Source: Bacteroidota bacterium (GTDB taxonomy: Bacteria > Bacteroidota > Bacteroidia > 2-12-FULL-35-15). Taken from it: a stretch of 64,000 bases of DNA. The translations under genes were made by a program, and so were the position numbers. Location: positions 124,001 to 188,000 of the forward strand of contig JAQZBR010000003.1 in the NCBI GenBank assembly GCA_029237775.1, in the 5' to 3' direction. The notes under the pieces were generated by a model. That model was not told the origin of the DNA, did not search any database, and saw nothing but the letters and a program-made list of their open reading frames with translations. How positions within the stretch are numbered: position 1 is the first letter of the stretch; every line of letters starts with the position of its first letter. Shown here piece by piece: positions 32,981 to 42,317 of this stretch.

Positions 32981-34909
32981 CTAATTTGTTTTATGTTTTA
33001 GCTTACTGTTTTTCTGACTGTATCCGAAATAGATCACGAGTCCGACCAACAACCAGATGCCGAACCCTATCCAGTTCGATACTCCAAGTTCCGCCATCAT
33101 ATATAAACAGCTTACAAGTCCTAATAAAGGGATGAGCGACAAATTAGCTCGGAAAGCCCAGATGGCTAATAAAAAGGATATCATGATGAAGATCCACATA
33201 GGGATCTTGTGTTTGAATAAGCTTAATCCTGATTCATATTTAATGTCATCATTTACCGGAAGACTTTGTACTGTTGAACTGTATTTTTCATCATTAAGCC
33301 CGCTCATATAGGTTTCCACATCGGCTCCGCTGGCAACGAATGCAGCACTGTCGCTATGCATTAAATGAGATTTTGTAGTTTCGATTTCATCAGGACTTAA
33401 CGATGTAACGATCGTTGAAGCATCGTTCATGTGTCTCTCATTGGTAAGGAAAGCAACAGTCGATTCCTTGTTAAGTGTGAAAGAAAGAACGATTCCGATG
33501 ACAAGTAACAGGGGCATAATAAATTTTGCATTGACGTATGGAGTCTTAAATTTTCCTCTTGGAATGTCTTTTTTATTCTGAAGGACGAGAACGCCAGCGC
33601 AAACCAGTACAAAAGCGAAAAGTGTTCCGATGCTGCAAAGATCGGTGACCATCGTTAGGTTCATGAACAAGGCCGGAACAGCCACAACAAAACCAACCAC
33701 AATTGTGGCGAACGATGGCGTTTTGTATTTAGGATGAATCTTAGAGAATCTCTTTGGAAGCAAGCCGTCACGGCTCATGCTCATCCAGATACGTGGCTGG
33801 CCCATCTGAAATACGAGCAAGACACTTGCCATTGCAACTACCGCGCTCACTGCAATGATGCCCGACATCCATTTCAAATTTAATTTCTGAAACACGAAAG
33901 CAAGCGGATCACCTACATTTAATTCATTGTAGCTTACCATTCCTGTTAAGACCAACGCAATGATGATATATAGAACTGTACAGATGATGATCGCCCACAT
34001 CATTCCGCGGGGAAGATCACGCTGTGGATTCCTGCACTCTTCTGCAGTTGTGGAGATCGCATCAAAACCGATATACGCAAAGAAAACTGCAGATACACCT
34101 TTTAAAACACCGCCAATTCCGTTCGGTGCAAAGGGATTCCAGTTATCAGTGTCAACATAAAAAACACCTACCGCAATAACAAGAAGGATAATACAAAGCT
34201 TGATCAAAACCATCAGGTTAGCGGCATTTCGTGATTCTTTCATACCGCGGTAAACTAACCAGGTGATGAAAATAATGATCCCTAATGCAGGAATATCGGC
34301 AATGATATGCAGTGGCCCGATGGTTGGAGAAGTGGTCCAGGCCGTATATGCAGACTGAATTCCACCGTCAAGGTTCTCAAATGTTTTTCCGCTTGCCATT
34401 AACGCAGTTGCCTGGTCGAAACCTTTTGAAGCTGTTAAATAATCCATTTGAACCCAGTGTGGAAGATGAATACCACCGCTTTCAAGAAGTCCGGTGAAGT
34501 AATCACTCCATGAGATGGCGACTGTAATGTTGCCGATACCATATTCCATGATCAGCGCCCAACCTATGATCCATGCGATCAACTCTCCGAAAGCAACATA
34601 CGAATAGGTGTAAGCGCTTCCCGAAACGGGTACCATCGAAGAGAACTCTGCATAGGCAAATGCAGCAAATCCGCAGGCAATAGCCGTAAATAAAAATAAC
34701 AGGATAACAGCGGGGCCGCCATCTGCACTTGCTTTCCCGATAGTGCTAAAAATTCCGGCACCAATGATAGCTGCAATCCCGAAAGCTGCAAGATCTCTCA
34801 CACCTAGGTGTTTTCCAAGAGCACCATGGGCATCATCTGCGCAATCTTTGTCAACCTGAGCAAGAATATCATTAACGGATTTTTTCCGGAATAAGCTGTT
34901 GAAATTCAT
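32981..34909 (-). CDS. APC-family amino-acid permease (cationic amino-acid transporter-like)
   Basis: Inner-membrane transporter of 642 residues with about 13-14 hydrophobic helices. The first helix GIAAIIGAGIFSTIG carries the broken-helix GxG substrate motif of the APC superfamily; GFAAFAYAEFSSMVPVSGSAYTY-like region at about 86-105, FFAYIGFDAISTTAEECRNPQRDLPRG (around 270-296) and QPRIWMSMSRDGLLP identify the CAT/YfnA group. A hydrophilic insert of about 85 residues (about 490-575) precedes the last three helices and is longer than usual. The stop-side terminator is at 32931-32958. Substrate presumed to be amino acids, unproven. Confidence 0.88.
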   Translation of the reverse strand: MNFNSLFRKKSVNDILAQVDKDCADDAHGALGKHLGVRDLAAFGIAAIIGAGIFSTIGKASADGGPAVILLFLFTAIACGFAAFAYAEFSSMVPVSGSAYTYSYVAFGELIAWIIGWALIMEYGIGNITVAISWSDYFTGLLESGGIHLPHWVQMDYLTASKGFDQATALMASGKTFENLDGGIQSAYTAWTTSPTIGPLHIIADIPALGIIIFITWLVYRGMKESRNAANLMVLIKLCIILLVIAVGVFYVDTDNWNPFAPNGIGGVLKGVSAVFFAYIGFDAISTTAEECRNPQRDLPRGMMWAIIICTVLYIIIALVLTGMVSYNELNVGDPLAFVFQKLNLKWMSGIIAVSAVVAMASVLLVFQMGQPRIWMSMSRDGLLPKRFSKIHPKYKTPSFATIVVGFVVAVPALFMNLTMVTDLCSIGTLFAFVLVCAGVLVLQNKKDIPRGKFKTPYVNAKFIMPLLLVIGIVLSFTLNKESTVAFLTNERHMNDASTIVTSLSPDEIETTKSHLMHSDSAAFVASGADVETYMSGLNDEKYSSTVQSLPVNDDIKYESGLSLFKHKIPMWIFIMISFLLAIWAFRANLSLIPLLGLVSCLYMMAELGVSNWIGFGIWLLVGLVIYFGYSQKNSKLKHKTN

Positions 34910-34934
34910 CTTTACAATAATGTTATGTGTGAAG

Positions 34935-34942
34935 CAAATGTA
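34935..34942 (-). promoter_or_regulatory. candidate -7 element (TACATTTG) for the permease gene
   Basis: Minus-strand TACATTTG fits TAnnTTTG, 25 bp before the ATG at 34909. No TTTG occurs at the expected -33 distance, which would fall inside the end of the upstream gene. Confidence 0.3.
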
Positions 34943-34951
34943 TTAAAATTT

Positions 34952-36283
34952 TTAAAAGAAGATCTTTCTGTAAATCGCAATCCGCTCGCAGATCTTTTCT
35001 TTGTCAAGGATAAACAGAAATGCAATAACGAGGAATGGTAAGGCGATGGTTTTATATCGTGCAACAGCACCGAGGATCGGAGTTGTTTCACCAATGATCA
35101 GGAATTGTATGATCACAAATGAAAGACAGAAGAGCACATGCTCCCATTTTATGTTTATTAATGGTTTAGCGAAGATCATGCAAAGAAGAATAATAAAAAT
35201 TATTAAAAGTGTTTCAGCACCAGCCATAAGCATCATTGGCGATCTCATTTCGGTGAGATAAGGACGAAAAAGTGTATTTTTTAAAGCAGCCGGAGCGTTC
35301 ATTAAAAAAGAAGATAACGTTGGTTCCAGTGTTTTGATCTCAATTGTGCTGCCTGCAACAGGTATAGGATTGCCGTTAGAATCAGTGAGCTCACCGGAAG
35401 CCAGCTGATTGAATTCATATTGCTTTTGTGATAATGTCACAAGTGGGTTTTGAATATTTGTGAAGGAGTCGATATGAAGTCCGACAAAACCGATAATGAA
35501 AAAAACAGAGATAAATTTCAGCAGTAAATATTTTGATGATGTTTTATAAACCCAAAGAAGAAAAATGATTCCAGGAACAATGGCAACCCAGACGTAGAAT
35601 TTGGAAAAGGCAAGAAGAAAGGCTGAAGTCAGGCAGATCAGGACTGACCTGATGTTGAATAATTTCGTTGAATGGTAAATGAGTAACCCGAGCGCGAAAA
35701 AGATCAAACCTTCTTTTAACACTCCCGAACCCCAGAAAAGAACCGAAGGCAATAGAAATACGGCAAGAATCAGCTCTTTCTTTTTATCCTGCAGGTATGG
35801 GACGAATGTTTTGTAAATAGCAGTAAGCCCTGTTAAGGAAAGAAAACAAATGAACACCGTATGCACATTGTAATAACCTAAAGAAAATAATCTTGCGATC
35901 GCATTAAAACGAATGATCGTGTGGCTATCGTTATAAATGTTGCTATCGATCTTTCTGGCCCAGTAATTCATTTCGGAATAATAGTGATCGAACTCCGGAG
36001 TATTATTCCCGATACCTGTCAGCATTTTAAGATAATCCCATGGTTTTACCCATAATGAATCTGCAATGATCTTGCTGTCGTCAAAATATTTGTAAATATC
36101 CGCGGTAGCTCTGTCTTTGTAATAAAATGTATAGATAGCCCATAATGCCACACCAGAAATGATCTTAAGAATGAAGATCATCGAAATACTTTTTTTCGAA
36201 ATGCCGTTTACCTCAAAAAACTTCATCTTGAAAATGATGAAGATAAAGAGCGCTGAATAAGCAAGTGTGAGAAGTACTTCCAT
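34952..36283 (-). CDS. polytopic membrane protein, possibly GT-C or polymerase-like
   Basis: A 443-residue protein with about 10-11 hydrophobic helices and no recognised domain. One large extracytoplasmic stretch (about 55-125) contains RATADIYKYFDDSKIIADSLW, and a second (about 270-325) holds a polar loop between helices. The arrangement of a D-rich first loop (DIYKYFDDS) resembles GT-C glycosyltransferases or EpsG/O-antigen-polymerase-like proteins, but no catalytic motif is certain. No polysaccharide genes are adjacent. Treat as an unknown membrane protein. Confidence 0.7.
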   Translation of the reverse strand: MEVLLTLAYSALFIFIIFKMKFFEVNGISKKSISMIFILKIISGVALWAIYTFYYKDRATADIYKYFDDSKIIADSLWVKPWDYLKMLTGIGNNTPEFDHYYSEMNYWARKIDSNIYNDSHTIIRFNAIARLFSLGYYNVHTVFICFLSLTGLTAIYKTFVPYLQDKKKELILAVFLLPSVLFWGSGVLKEGLIFFALGLLIYHSTKLFNIRSVLICLTSAFLLAFSKFYVWVAIVPGIIFLLWVYKTSSKYLLLKFISVFFIIGFVGLHIDSFTNIQNPLVTLSQKQYEFNQLASGELTDSNGNPIPVAGSTIEIKTLEPTLSSFLMNAPAALKNTLFRPYLTEMRSPMMLMAGAETLLIIFIILLCMIFAKPLINIKWEHVLFCLSFVIIQFLIIGETTPILGAVARYKTIALPFLVIAFLFILDKEKICERIAIYRKIFF

Positions 36284-36310
36284 TGAATTAAGATGCTTTA
36301 TCCAGTCCTG

Positions 36311-36889
36311 TTAAAGATTTTCTTCGATCAGGTTTTTCACCAGATTGTGTAATTCTTTAGAGGTATATGAACCGGTCCAGGCCTTTATGATGTTTCCGTT
36401 TTTGCCAATCAAAAAATACATCGGGTACCCGAATGTAGCTGCATAATTATCAAGCAGTATTTCCCTGTTCTGATATGTTTGCAGGATTCCCGGCATCGAA
36501 TGAGCCATGATATAGGTTTCCAGATCGCTTTTTTGATCGGTACTTACGTTGATGAATTTTACGTTCTTTTTAGAGTATTTCTCACTGAGTTTGACCAATG
36601 TCGGCATTTCCTCGATGCAGGGCTCACAGCTTTTGAACCAGAAATTAACAAAAACAAGCTGTCCTTTTAGAGATGATATTTTCAGGATCTCTTCGTTAAG
36701 TTGGTTAAAACCATATTCAGGAAAAGGACATCCCTGAAGGAATGCGAGATTGACCCTGTCTCCCCGCCAAACGGAATCTTGGTAAATAGCCTTTTGGTAG
36801 GAAAGAACGCTATCTTTATTAAAACAGGTTTTCTGGCCGAAGGTGGTTTGATACAATATGATTAGGAGAAATAAGATGTTCTTTTTCAT
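36311..36889 (-). CDS. TlpA-like thioredoxin-fold protein
   Basis: Exported 192-residue redoxin. Signal peptide MKKNILFLLIILYQTTFG. The active site is WFKSCEPCIEEMP (CxxC, with Phe-Lys in place of the usual W-A) near residue 85, preceded by GQLVFVNF and followed by KFINVSTDQK and GYPMYFLIGKNGNI (cis-Pro loop). Family members reduce disulphides in cytochrome or other periplasmic proteins. 27 bp upstream of the membrane-protein gene, so possibly co-transcribed. Confidence 0.88.
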   Translation of the reverse strand: MKKNILFLLIILYQTTFGQKTCFNKDSVLSYQKAIYQDSVWRGDRVNLAFLQGCPFPEYGFNQLNEEILKISSLKGQLVFVNFWFKSCEPCIEEMPTLVKLSEKYSKKNVKFINVSTDQKSDLETYIMAHSMPGILQTYQNREILLDNYAATFGYPMYFLIGKNGNIIKAWTGSYTSKELHNLVKNLIEENL

Positions 36890-37013
36890 TTATAGAATAT
36901 AACCGGAATTACCAATATTATTGAGTTTGTTGAAGGACAATTACCTCCAAATATAACAATTCAAACTGTTGAAAACTCAAAATAAAAAATGCCCTGAAAT
37001 GCTGCCATTTTAC

Positions 37014-37021
37014 TAAATTTG
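37014..37021 (+). promoter_or_regulatory. candidate -7 element (TAAATTTG) for purL
   Basis: Fits TAnnTTTG, 73 bp before the purL ATG. No good -33 TTTG is at the usual distance. No purine riboswitch aptamer is recognisable between it and the start. Confidence 0.3.
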
Positions 37022-37094
37022 ATCCTCACAAATGAGGTGCTTCACAGCAGGTTAAATTCAATAATTCTAAAAATCATTAATTCAACAATTGAGT

Positions 37095-39323
37095 ATGTCA
37101 GTAGCAGTACAAGGAGAAGCAACAACAGTAGAAACAGCTAAGCAATTAGGACTGTTACCCGAAGAGTTTGATAAGATCACCGAGGTGCTCGGCCGTAACC
37201 CTAATTTTGTGGAGTTGAGTATTTACTCAGTAATGTGGAGCGAGCACTGCTCTTATAAAAATTCAATCACGTGGTTAAAGACCTTACCCAAGGATGGTCC
37301 GCACATGCTTGCCAAGGCAGGTGAAGAGAATGCAGGATTAGTGGACATTGGTGACGGTTTGGGTTGTGCTTTTAAAATAGAGTCTCATAATCACCCTTCT
37401 GCACTTGAACCTTATCAAGGCGCTGCAACAGGCGTTGGCGGGATCAATCGTGATATTTTTACAATGGGCGCGCGTCCGATCGCGCAGATGAATTCACTTC
37501 GCTTTGGTGATATCAAACTTGATAAAACAAAATGGCTAGTGAAAGGTGTTGTAAAAGGTATTGGTGATTACGGTAATGCATTCGGAATCCCGACTGTTGG
37601 AGGTGAAGTCTTCTTTGATGAGTGTTATAATGTGAATCCACTTGTAAATGCATTCAGTGCAGGTATTGTTAAAGCAGGGGAGACTGTTTCAGCGACATCT
37701 TATGGTGTGGGAAATCCGGTTTATATCGTTGGTTCATCGACAGGTAAAGACGGGATTCATGGAGCAGCATTCGCTTCAAAGGACATCACTGAAGATTCAG
37801 CTAAAGATCTTCCGGCTGTTCAGGTTGGAGACCCTTTCCAGGAAAAATTATTATTGGAAGCTTCTCTTGAAGTGATCAAAACAGGCGCTGTAATAGGGAT
37901 GCAGGATATGGGTGCAGCAGGGATCACTTGCTCGACTTCTGAAATGAGCGCAAAAGGGGAACATGGAATGAATATCTGGCTTGACAAAGTTCCAACACGT
38001 CAGGCCAATATGTTGCCTTGGGAAATTCTTCTTTCTGAGTCACAGGAGCGTATGTTGATCGTGGTGAAAAAAGGGAGAGAAAAAGAGGTGGAGAAAGTGT
38101 TTGCGAAATGGGATCTTAATTGTGTGGTCATCGGTGAAGTAACAGATTCGAAACGCCTTCGCTATTTTGTGAAAGATGAGCTTGTAGCTGATATTCCTGC
38201 TGAATCGCTCGTATTAGGTGGTGGTGCCCCGATATATAAGCGTGAATACAAGGAGCCAGCTTATTTCGCGGAAAATAAAAAATTCAATATTGATAATGTT
38301 TCTGAGCCTTCGGATTATAAAAAGGTTGCAGATTTTCTGATCTCGCATCCGAATATCGCTTCAAAGCAATGGGTGTACAATCAGTACGACTCAATGGTCG
38401 GAACAGTGAACATGAGCACGAATGCTCCATCTGATGCTGCGATAGTAAATATCAAAGGAACCAATAAAGCGATCGCCCTTAAAGTGGATTGTAATTCCCG
38501 TTACGTAAACGCTGATCCTGAAACAGGTTGTGCAATTGCAGTATCTGAAGCTGCACGTAATATTGTTTGCAGCGGTGGGGAACCTTCAGCGATCACCAAT
38601 TGTCTGAATTTTGGAAACCCATACAACCCAGAAGTTTACTGGCAGTTTGTTGGTTCGATAAAAGGAATGGCAAAGGCTTGTATTAAATTTTCAACTCCGG
38701 TTACAGGTGGGAATGTAAGTTTCTATAACCAGTCTTCTTACGAAGGACCTGTATTTCCAACACCTACAATCGGAATGCTTGGGATTCTACAGGATAAGAA
38801 TAACCGTATGACACTTGATTTTAAGAATGAAGGTGATTCAATTTATCTGATCGGAAATTCAAAAAATGATATCGCTTCATCAGAATACCTTTACTCGTTC
38901 CATAAAGTAAAAGGCTCACCTGCTCCTGCATTTGATCTTAATGAAGAATTTGAGGTTCATAAAGCCGTGAAGATGCTGATCAAAGAAAAAGCTATTCAGT
39001 CTGCTCACGATTGTGCTGATGGCGGTTTATTCATTACACTGCTTGAAAGCTCAATGCCTCGCGGTTTAGGCTTCGATATCAGCTGTGATGAAAGTATTCG
39101 TAAAGATGCATTCCTTTTTGGTGAGTCTCAGAGCAGAGTGGTTGTTTCCGTTAAGAAAAAAGATGAGGATCGTTTCATTGATCTTATGATGGAAAGCAAA
39201 GCTGAATTCGCATACCTGGGTGATGTCACCGGAACAGAAATGATGATCGATGAAGAATCATTCGGAACAATTGCGGAAGCGAAGAAAATATTCGATTCGG
39301 CTTTGGGAGAACTGTTGAAGTAA
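37095..39323 (+). CDS. purL: phosphoribosylformylglycinamidine synthase subunit PurL
   Basis: ATP-dependent conversion of FGAR to FGAM in purine synthesis, small-PurL type (742 residues; needs PurQ and PurS, not seen here). Landmarks: MWSEHCSYKNSITWLKTLP near the start, ESHNHPSALEPYQGAATGVGG (around 96-115, ATP/metal site), RDIFTMGARPIA, GMQDMGAAGITCSTSEM, and ADGGLFITLLESSMPRGLGF in the second half. I start at the ATG at 37095; a TTG two codons upstream is less likely. Followed 19 bp later by a TPR gene. Confidence 0.95.
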   Translation: MSVAVQGEATTVETAKQLGLLPEEFDKITEVLGRNPNFVELSIYSVMWSEHCSYKNSITWLKTLPKDGPHMLAKAGEENAGLVDIGDGLGCAFKIESHNHPSALEPYQGAATGVGGINRDIFTMGARPIAQMNSLRFGDIKLDKTKWLVKGVVKGIGDYGNAFGIPTVGGEVFFDECYNVNPLVNAFSAGIVKAGETVSATSYGVGNPVYIVGSSTGKDGIHGAAFASKDITEDSAKDLPAVQVGDPFQEKLLLEASLEVIKTGAVIGMQDMGAAGITCSTSEMSAKGEHGMNIWLDKVPTRQANMLPWEILLSESQERMLIVVKKGREKEVEKVFAKWDLNCVVIGEVTDSKRLRYFVKDELVADIPAESLVLGGGAPIYKREYKEPAYFAENKKFNIDNVSEPSDYKKVADFLISHPNIASKQWVYNQYDSMVGTVNMSTNAPSDAAIVNIKGTNKAIALKVDCNSRYVNADPETGCAIAVSEAARNIVCSGGEPSAITNCLNFGNPYNPEVYWQFVGSIKGMAKACIKFSTPVTGGNVSFYNQSSYEGPVFPTPTIGMLGILQDKNNRMTLDFKNEGDSIYLIGNSKNDIASSEYLYSFHKVKGSPAPAFDLNEEFEVHKAVKMLIKEKAIQSAHDCADGGLFITLLESSMPRGLGFDISCDESIRKDAFLFGESQSRVVVSVKKKDEDRFIDLMMESKAEFAYLGDVTGTEMMIDEESFGTIAEAKKIFDSALGELLK

Positions 39324-39342
39324 TCAGTAAAATATAATTCAA

Positions 39343-40053
39343 ATGAAAAAGGCAGCAGTATTTATTTTTTTTATGAGTATTGCTGCTTTTTTGTTTTCGC
39401 AAAACAGTCCGGCCGAATTTTACCAAAGCGCAATTCTTAATGATGGACAAAAAGATTATGCTGCTGCACTGCACGATCTTGACAATGCTCTTTCTGTTCG
39501 TCCCGATTTCGACAGTGCATTCTGCCTGCAAGGATTTATCAATTATAAGCTGGGAGAATACAAGCTTGCTTTAAAGCAAATGGATAAAGCTATTAGGCTT
39601 AATCCCAATTATGTTGATGCCTTAAATGGAAGAGGGATCTTAAAAGCTCAGCTCAACGATTATTGCGGTGCAATTAAAGATTTCAATCGTGTGATCACTA
39701 TCAAACCATTTCATGCAAAAGCATATTATAACAGAGCCCAGGCTAAGGCACGCCTTGACGATTTTAAAGCTGCAGTATCGGATTTGGATAAAGCAATTGA
39801 ACTGGATGGCCGTTACGTGAATGCTTATTATAGCCGTGCGTACTGGAAAGATATGTCGGGCGATTATAAAGGTGCAATAGAAGACTATAGAAAAACGCTT
39901 GAGATAGACCCTAATTATCGTGAAGCTTATGTTGGAATGGCGACATCACATTATCAACATGATAATAAAACTGAAGCATGTGAAGTGTTGAAAAAGGCAT
40001 CTGAAAAAGGAAGTGTAATGGCTGAAGAGCTTATAGAAAAACTCTGTAATTGA
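39343..40053 (+). CDS. exported TPR protein
   Basis: A 236-residue protein with signal peptide MKKAAVFIFFMSIAAFLFSQ and at least five TPR units, e.g. LGEYKLALKQMDKAIRLNPN, LNDYCGAIKDFNRVITIKPF, LDDFKAAVSDLDKAIELDGR and SGDYKGAIEDYRKTLEIDPN. Likely periplasmic scaffold. Its TGA stop overlaps the TTG start of the T9SS mini-protein gene, so it may serve the same secretion/anchoring unit with the PorP/SprF gene (inference). Confidence 0.85.
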   Translation: MKKAAVFIFFMSIAAFLFSQNSPAEFYQSAILNDGQKDYAAALHDLDNALSVRPDFDSAFCLQGFINYKLGEYKLALKQMDKAIRLNPNYVDALNGRGILKAQLNDYCGAIKDFNRVITIKPFHAKAYYNRAQAKARLDDFKAAVSDLDKAIELDGRYVNAYYSRAYWKDMSGDYKGAIEDYRKTLEIDPNYREAYVGMATSHYQHDNKTEACEVLKKASEKGSVMAEELIEKLCN

Positions 40054-40616
40054 AAAAGTATTTAACACTTATATTACTTTCATCTATTCTGTTTGTTGGT
40101 GCAAGTCCAGCCCAGGATTTTCGTTTCACCCTTTCTATACGCAATTCAGATTGCAAGGGTGCTAACAATGGTGTTGCAGGTGTTTCAGTGCAACAGCTTC
40201 ATCCACCATATTCATTTCTTTGGAGCACAGGAAGTACTGCATCCGCAGTGAACGGGCTTGCTCCGGGAGCATATAGTCTGACTATTACGGATTCGCTGGA
40301 AAATGATACAATGATAGCCGTGAATATTTCGGAGAATCCGTGTGAATTAGGTCCTGATGTCGTATTTACTCCGAACAATGACGGCATTAATGATACATGG
40401 GCAATTAATAATGTTGAATATTATCCGGACAACCTGATCCTTGTCTATAACCGCTGGGGACAAAAGGTCTATGAGCGGCAAGGAAGCTACGAACCATGGG
40501 AAGGACGAGATCTTCAGGGAATTCCGTTGCCGGACGATTCTTATTTTTTTGTCATTTATCCTGCAAAAGAAGATAAAAAGAAAATTTTAAAAGGAAGTGT
40601 TTCAATTCTCAGATAA
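40050..40616 (+). CDS. small T9SS type B protein: one SprB-like repeat plus type B sorting domain
   Basis: A 188-residue exported protein starting at a TTG that overlaps the preceding TGA (TTGA); signal peptide about 1-21 (LTLILLSSILFVGASPAQ). Residues about 30-95 form one SprB-type repeat (CKGANNGVAGVSVQQLHPPY, FLWSTGSTASAVNGLAPGAY, SLTITDS). Residues about 100-188 are the type B (gliding-motility-associated) sorting domain: VVFTPNNDGINDTWAINN, LILVYNRWGQKVYER, LPDDSYFFVIYP and KGSVSILR. Its stop overlaps the PorP/SprF start by one base, a pairing expected because PorP/SprF-like proteins handle type B cargo. Confidence 0.88.
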   Translation: MKKYLTLILLSSILFVGASPAQDFRFTLSIRNSDCKGANNGVAGVSVQQLHPPYSFLWSTGSTASAVNGLAPGAYSLTITDSLENDTMIAVNISENPCELGPDVVFTPNNDGINDTWAINNVEYYPDNLILVYNRWGQKVYERQGSYEPWEGRDLQGIPLPDDSYFFVIYPAKEDKKKILKGSVSILR

Positions 40617-41569
40617 TGAAAAAACTGTTTTTATTTTTTATTGTGATCTTTTCCGCGGGCAGTTGTTTGTATTCGCAGCAAAACGTTCAGTACACGCAAT
40701 TCATGCTTAATGATTATGGCCTGAATCCCGGAGTTACAGGGAATTCCAGAGGGATTATGTTTATGGTTGGAAGAAGGGTGCAATGGTCGGGGTTTGAGAA
40801 TGCTCCGGAAACAAATTTTGCAAGTGTAACTTATGCTTTTGGAAAAAAAGGTTACAAGCGTTACTGGCATGGTGTAGGAGCTTATATTGAACAGGATAAA
40901 ACAGGTATCTTTTCTAATAAGGCAGTAGCAGGTTCTTACGCGATCCACTTAAAAGCAAGCAGTAAATATTATCTTGGTTTTGGAATTTCTGCAGGGTTGA
41001 AGTCTTTTGCGGCTACCAATTCTATTTATAACTCGGAAGATCCTGCTTTAATGAACAGGGAGAATAAAGTTGTCATTCCTGAGATTACTCCCGGACTCTT
41101 TCTTTATTCTAAAAAATTGTTTGCAGGAATTTCCGTTCGTAACCTCTATGGTAATCGCTTAAAGCAGGGCGACCGAACTATTGGCACAGGGAGCAGACTG
41201 GTGCCTGTCACATATTTTTCAGTAGGGAGAAAATTTGTTTCACCCGGGTATGATTTTATTTTCGTTCCTGCATTACAGGTGCAGACTACAATAAGTCTTC
41301 CGGTTGCGAACTTCAACTGTATGGTGTATTACAGGAAACGTGTTGGTTTAGGCGTTACATACAGGATGCACGATGCTGTATGTGCAATGGTCCAGTTCAG
41401 AATATTTTCCAATATTGTTGTTGGTTTTGCATATGATTATACTATCTCTAAATTCAAAGCTGCAAAAGCTAATTCCACAGAAATCATGGCTGGTTTCAGT
41501 CCTGTCATGAGCAACGAAAATTACGATAAGCCGGACGGTGCTGCTGATTGTCCGAGATTTGAACTTTAA
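40616..41569 (+). CDS. PorP/SprF family type IX secretion membrane protein
   Basis: Outer-membrane beta-barrel of 317 residues with signal peptide ending SCLYSQ. The family's opening is clear: QQNVQYTQFMLNDYGLNPGVTG, then GRRVQWSGFENAPETNFASV, GVGAYIEQDKTGIFSNKAVAGSYA and LGFGISAGLKSFAA; the later part holds alternating strands ending VGFAYDYTISKFKAAKANSTEIMAGF. PorP/SprF proteins anchor or aid secretion of type B cargo. Overlaps the mini-protein gene (TAATG) and is 3.8 kb from the end of the giant type B protein, a second possible client. Confidence 0.92.
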   Translation: MKKLFLFFIVIFSAGSCLYSQQNVQYTQFMLNDYGLNPGVTGNSRGIMFMVGRRVQWSGFENAPETNFASVTYAFGKKGYKRYWHGVGAYIEQDKTGIFSNKAVAGSYAIHLKASSKYYLGFGISAGLKSFAATNSIYNSEDPALMNRENKVVIPEITPGLFLYSKKLFAGISVRNLYGNRLKQGDRTIGTGSRLVPVTYFSVGRKFVSPGYDFIFVPALQVQTTISLPVANFNCMVYYRKRVGLGVTYRMHDAVCAMVQFRIFSNIVVGFAYDYTISKFKAAKANSTEIMAGFSPVMSNENYDKPDGAADCPRFEL

Positions 41570-41575
41570 AATTTT

Positions 41576-42313
41576 ATGGGAGAAGTGTTGAGAAAGATCT
41601 GGAGATTTACATGGAAGACTGCCATGTGGTTTTTCATTGTTACAGGTGGCTTGACAATTCTTTTTCGTTTTGTTCCTGTGCCCGTTACTCCCTTGATGCT
41701 GATCAGATGTGCTGAACAGAAAGTAGACGGGAAGGAAATGAAATTGAAAAAAGATTGGGTTCCTTTGGAAAAGATCTCTGGAAATCTACAATTGGCGGTC
41801 GTTTGCTCAGAGGATCAGAATTTCCTTAAACATAATGGTATTGATTTCGAGGCGATAGATAAAGCCATGGAATATAATGAAACGCATAAAAGAACTCATG
41901 GCGCCAGTACTATCAGTCAGCAAACAGCAAAAAATGTTTTTCTCTGGCCGGGCAGAAGCTGGATCCGAAAAGGTTTCGAGGTGTATTTTACATTTCTTAT
42001 AGAAGCATTATGGAATAAGCAGCGTATCATGGAGGTCTATCTTAATGTGATTGAAATGGGAAATGGTGTATACGGTGCACAGGCTGCCTCCCGGGAATTT
42101 TATGGTAAAGATGCTTCAAGACTTTCCAATGCTGAAGCTGCAGGGATTGCAGCCGTTCTTCCTAATCCCCGTAAGTTCAATGCTGCAAAGCCCAGCGCGT
42201 ATATAAATGGCAGGAAGTCGTGGATCATTCGCCAAATGGGTTATTGGGGTGGTGTATTGAACTATGAGGATAAACCTGCAAGTGACCCTGTAAAGAAAAG
42301 AAAGAAGAAATGA
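41576..42313 (+). CDS. mtgA: monofunctional biosynthetic peptidoglycan transglycosylase
   Basis: GT51 glycosyltransferase that polymerises lipid II glycan strands. 245 residues with one N-terminal membrane helix (about 15-38). Catalytic motifs: EDQNFLKHNGIDFEAI with the active Glu, GASTISQQTAKNVFLWPGRS and RIMEVYLNVIEMGNGVYGAQ; the acceptor segment AEAAGIAAVLPNPRKFNA is also present. Lysine-rich C terminus (VKKRKKK). Last plus-strand gene before the convergent giant surface protein gene, 4 bp away. Confidence 0.95.
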   Translation: MGEVLRKIWRFTWKTAMWFFIVTGGLTILFRFVPVPVTPLMLIRCAEQKVDGKEMKLKKDWVPLEKISGNLQLAVVCSEDQNFLKHNGIDFEAIDKAMEYNETHKRTHGASTISQQTAKNVFLWPGRSWIRKGFEVYFTFLIEALWNKQRIMEVYLNVIEMGNGVYGAQAASREFYGKDASRLSNAEAAGIAAVLPNPRKFNAAKPSAYINGRKSWIIRQMGYWGGVLNYEDKPASDPVKKRKKK

Positions 42314-42317
42314 TCGC

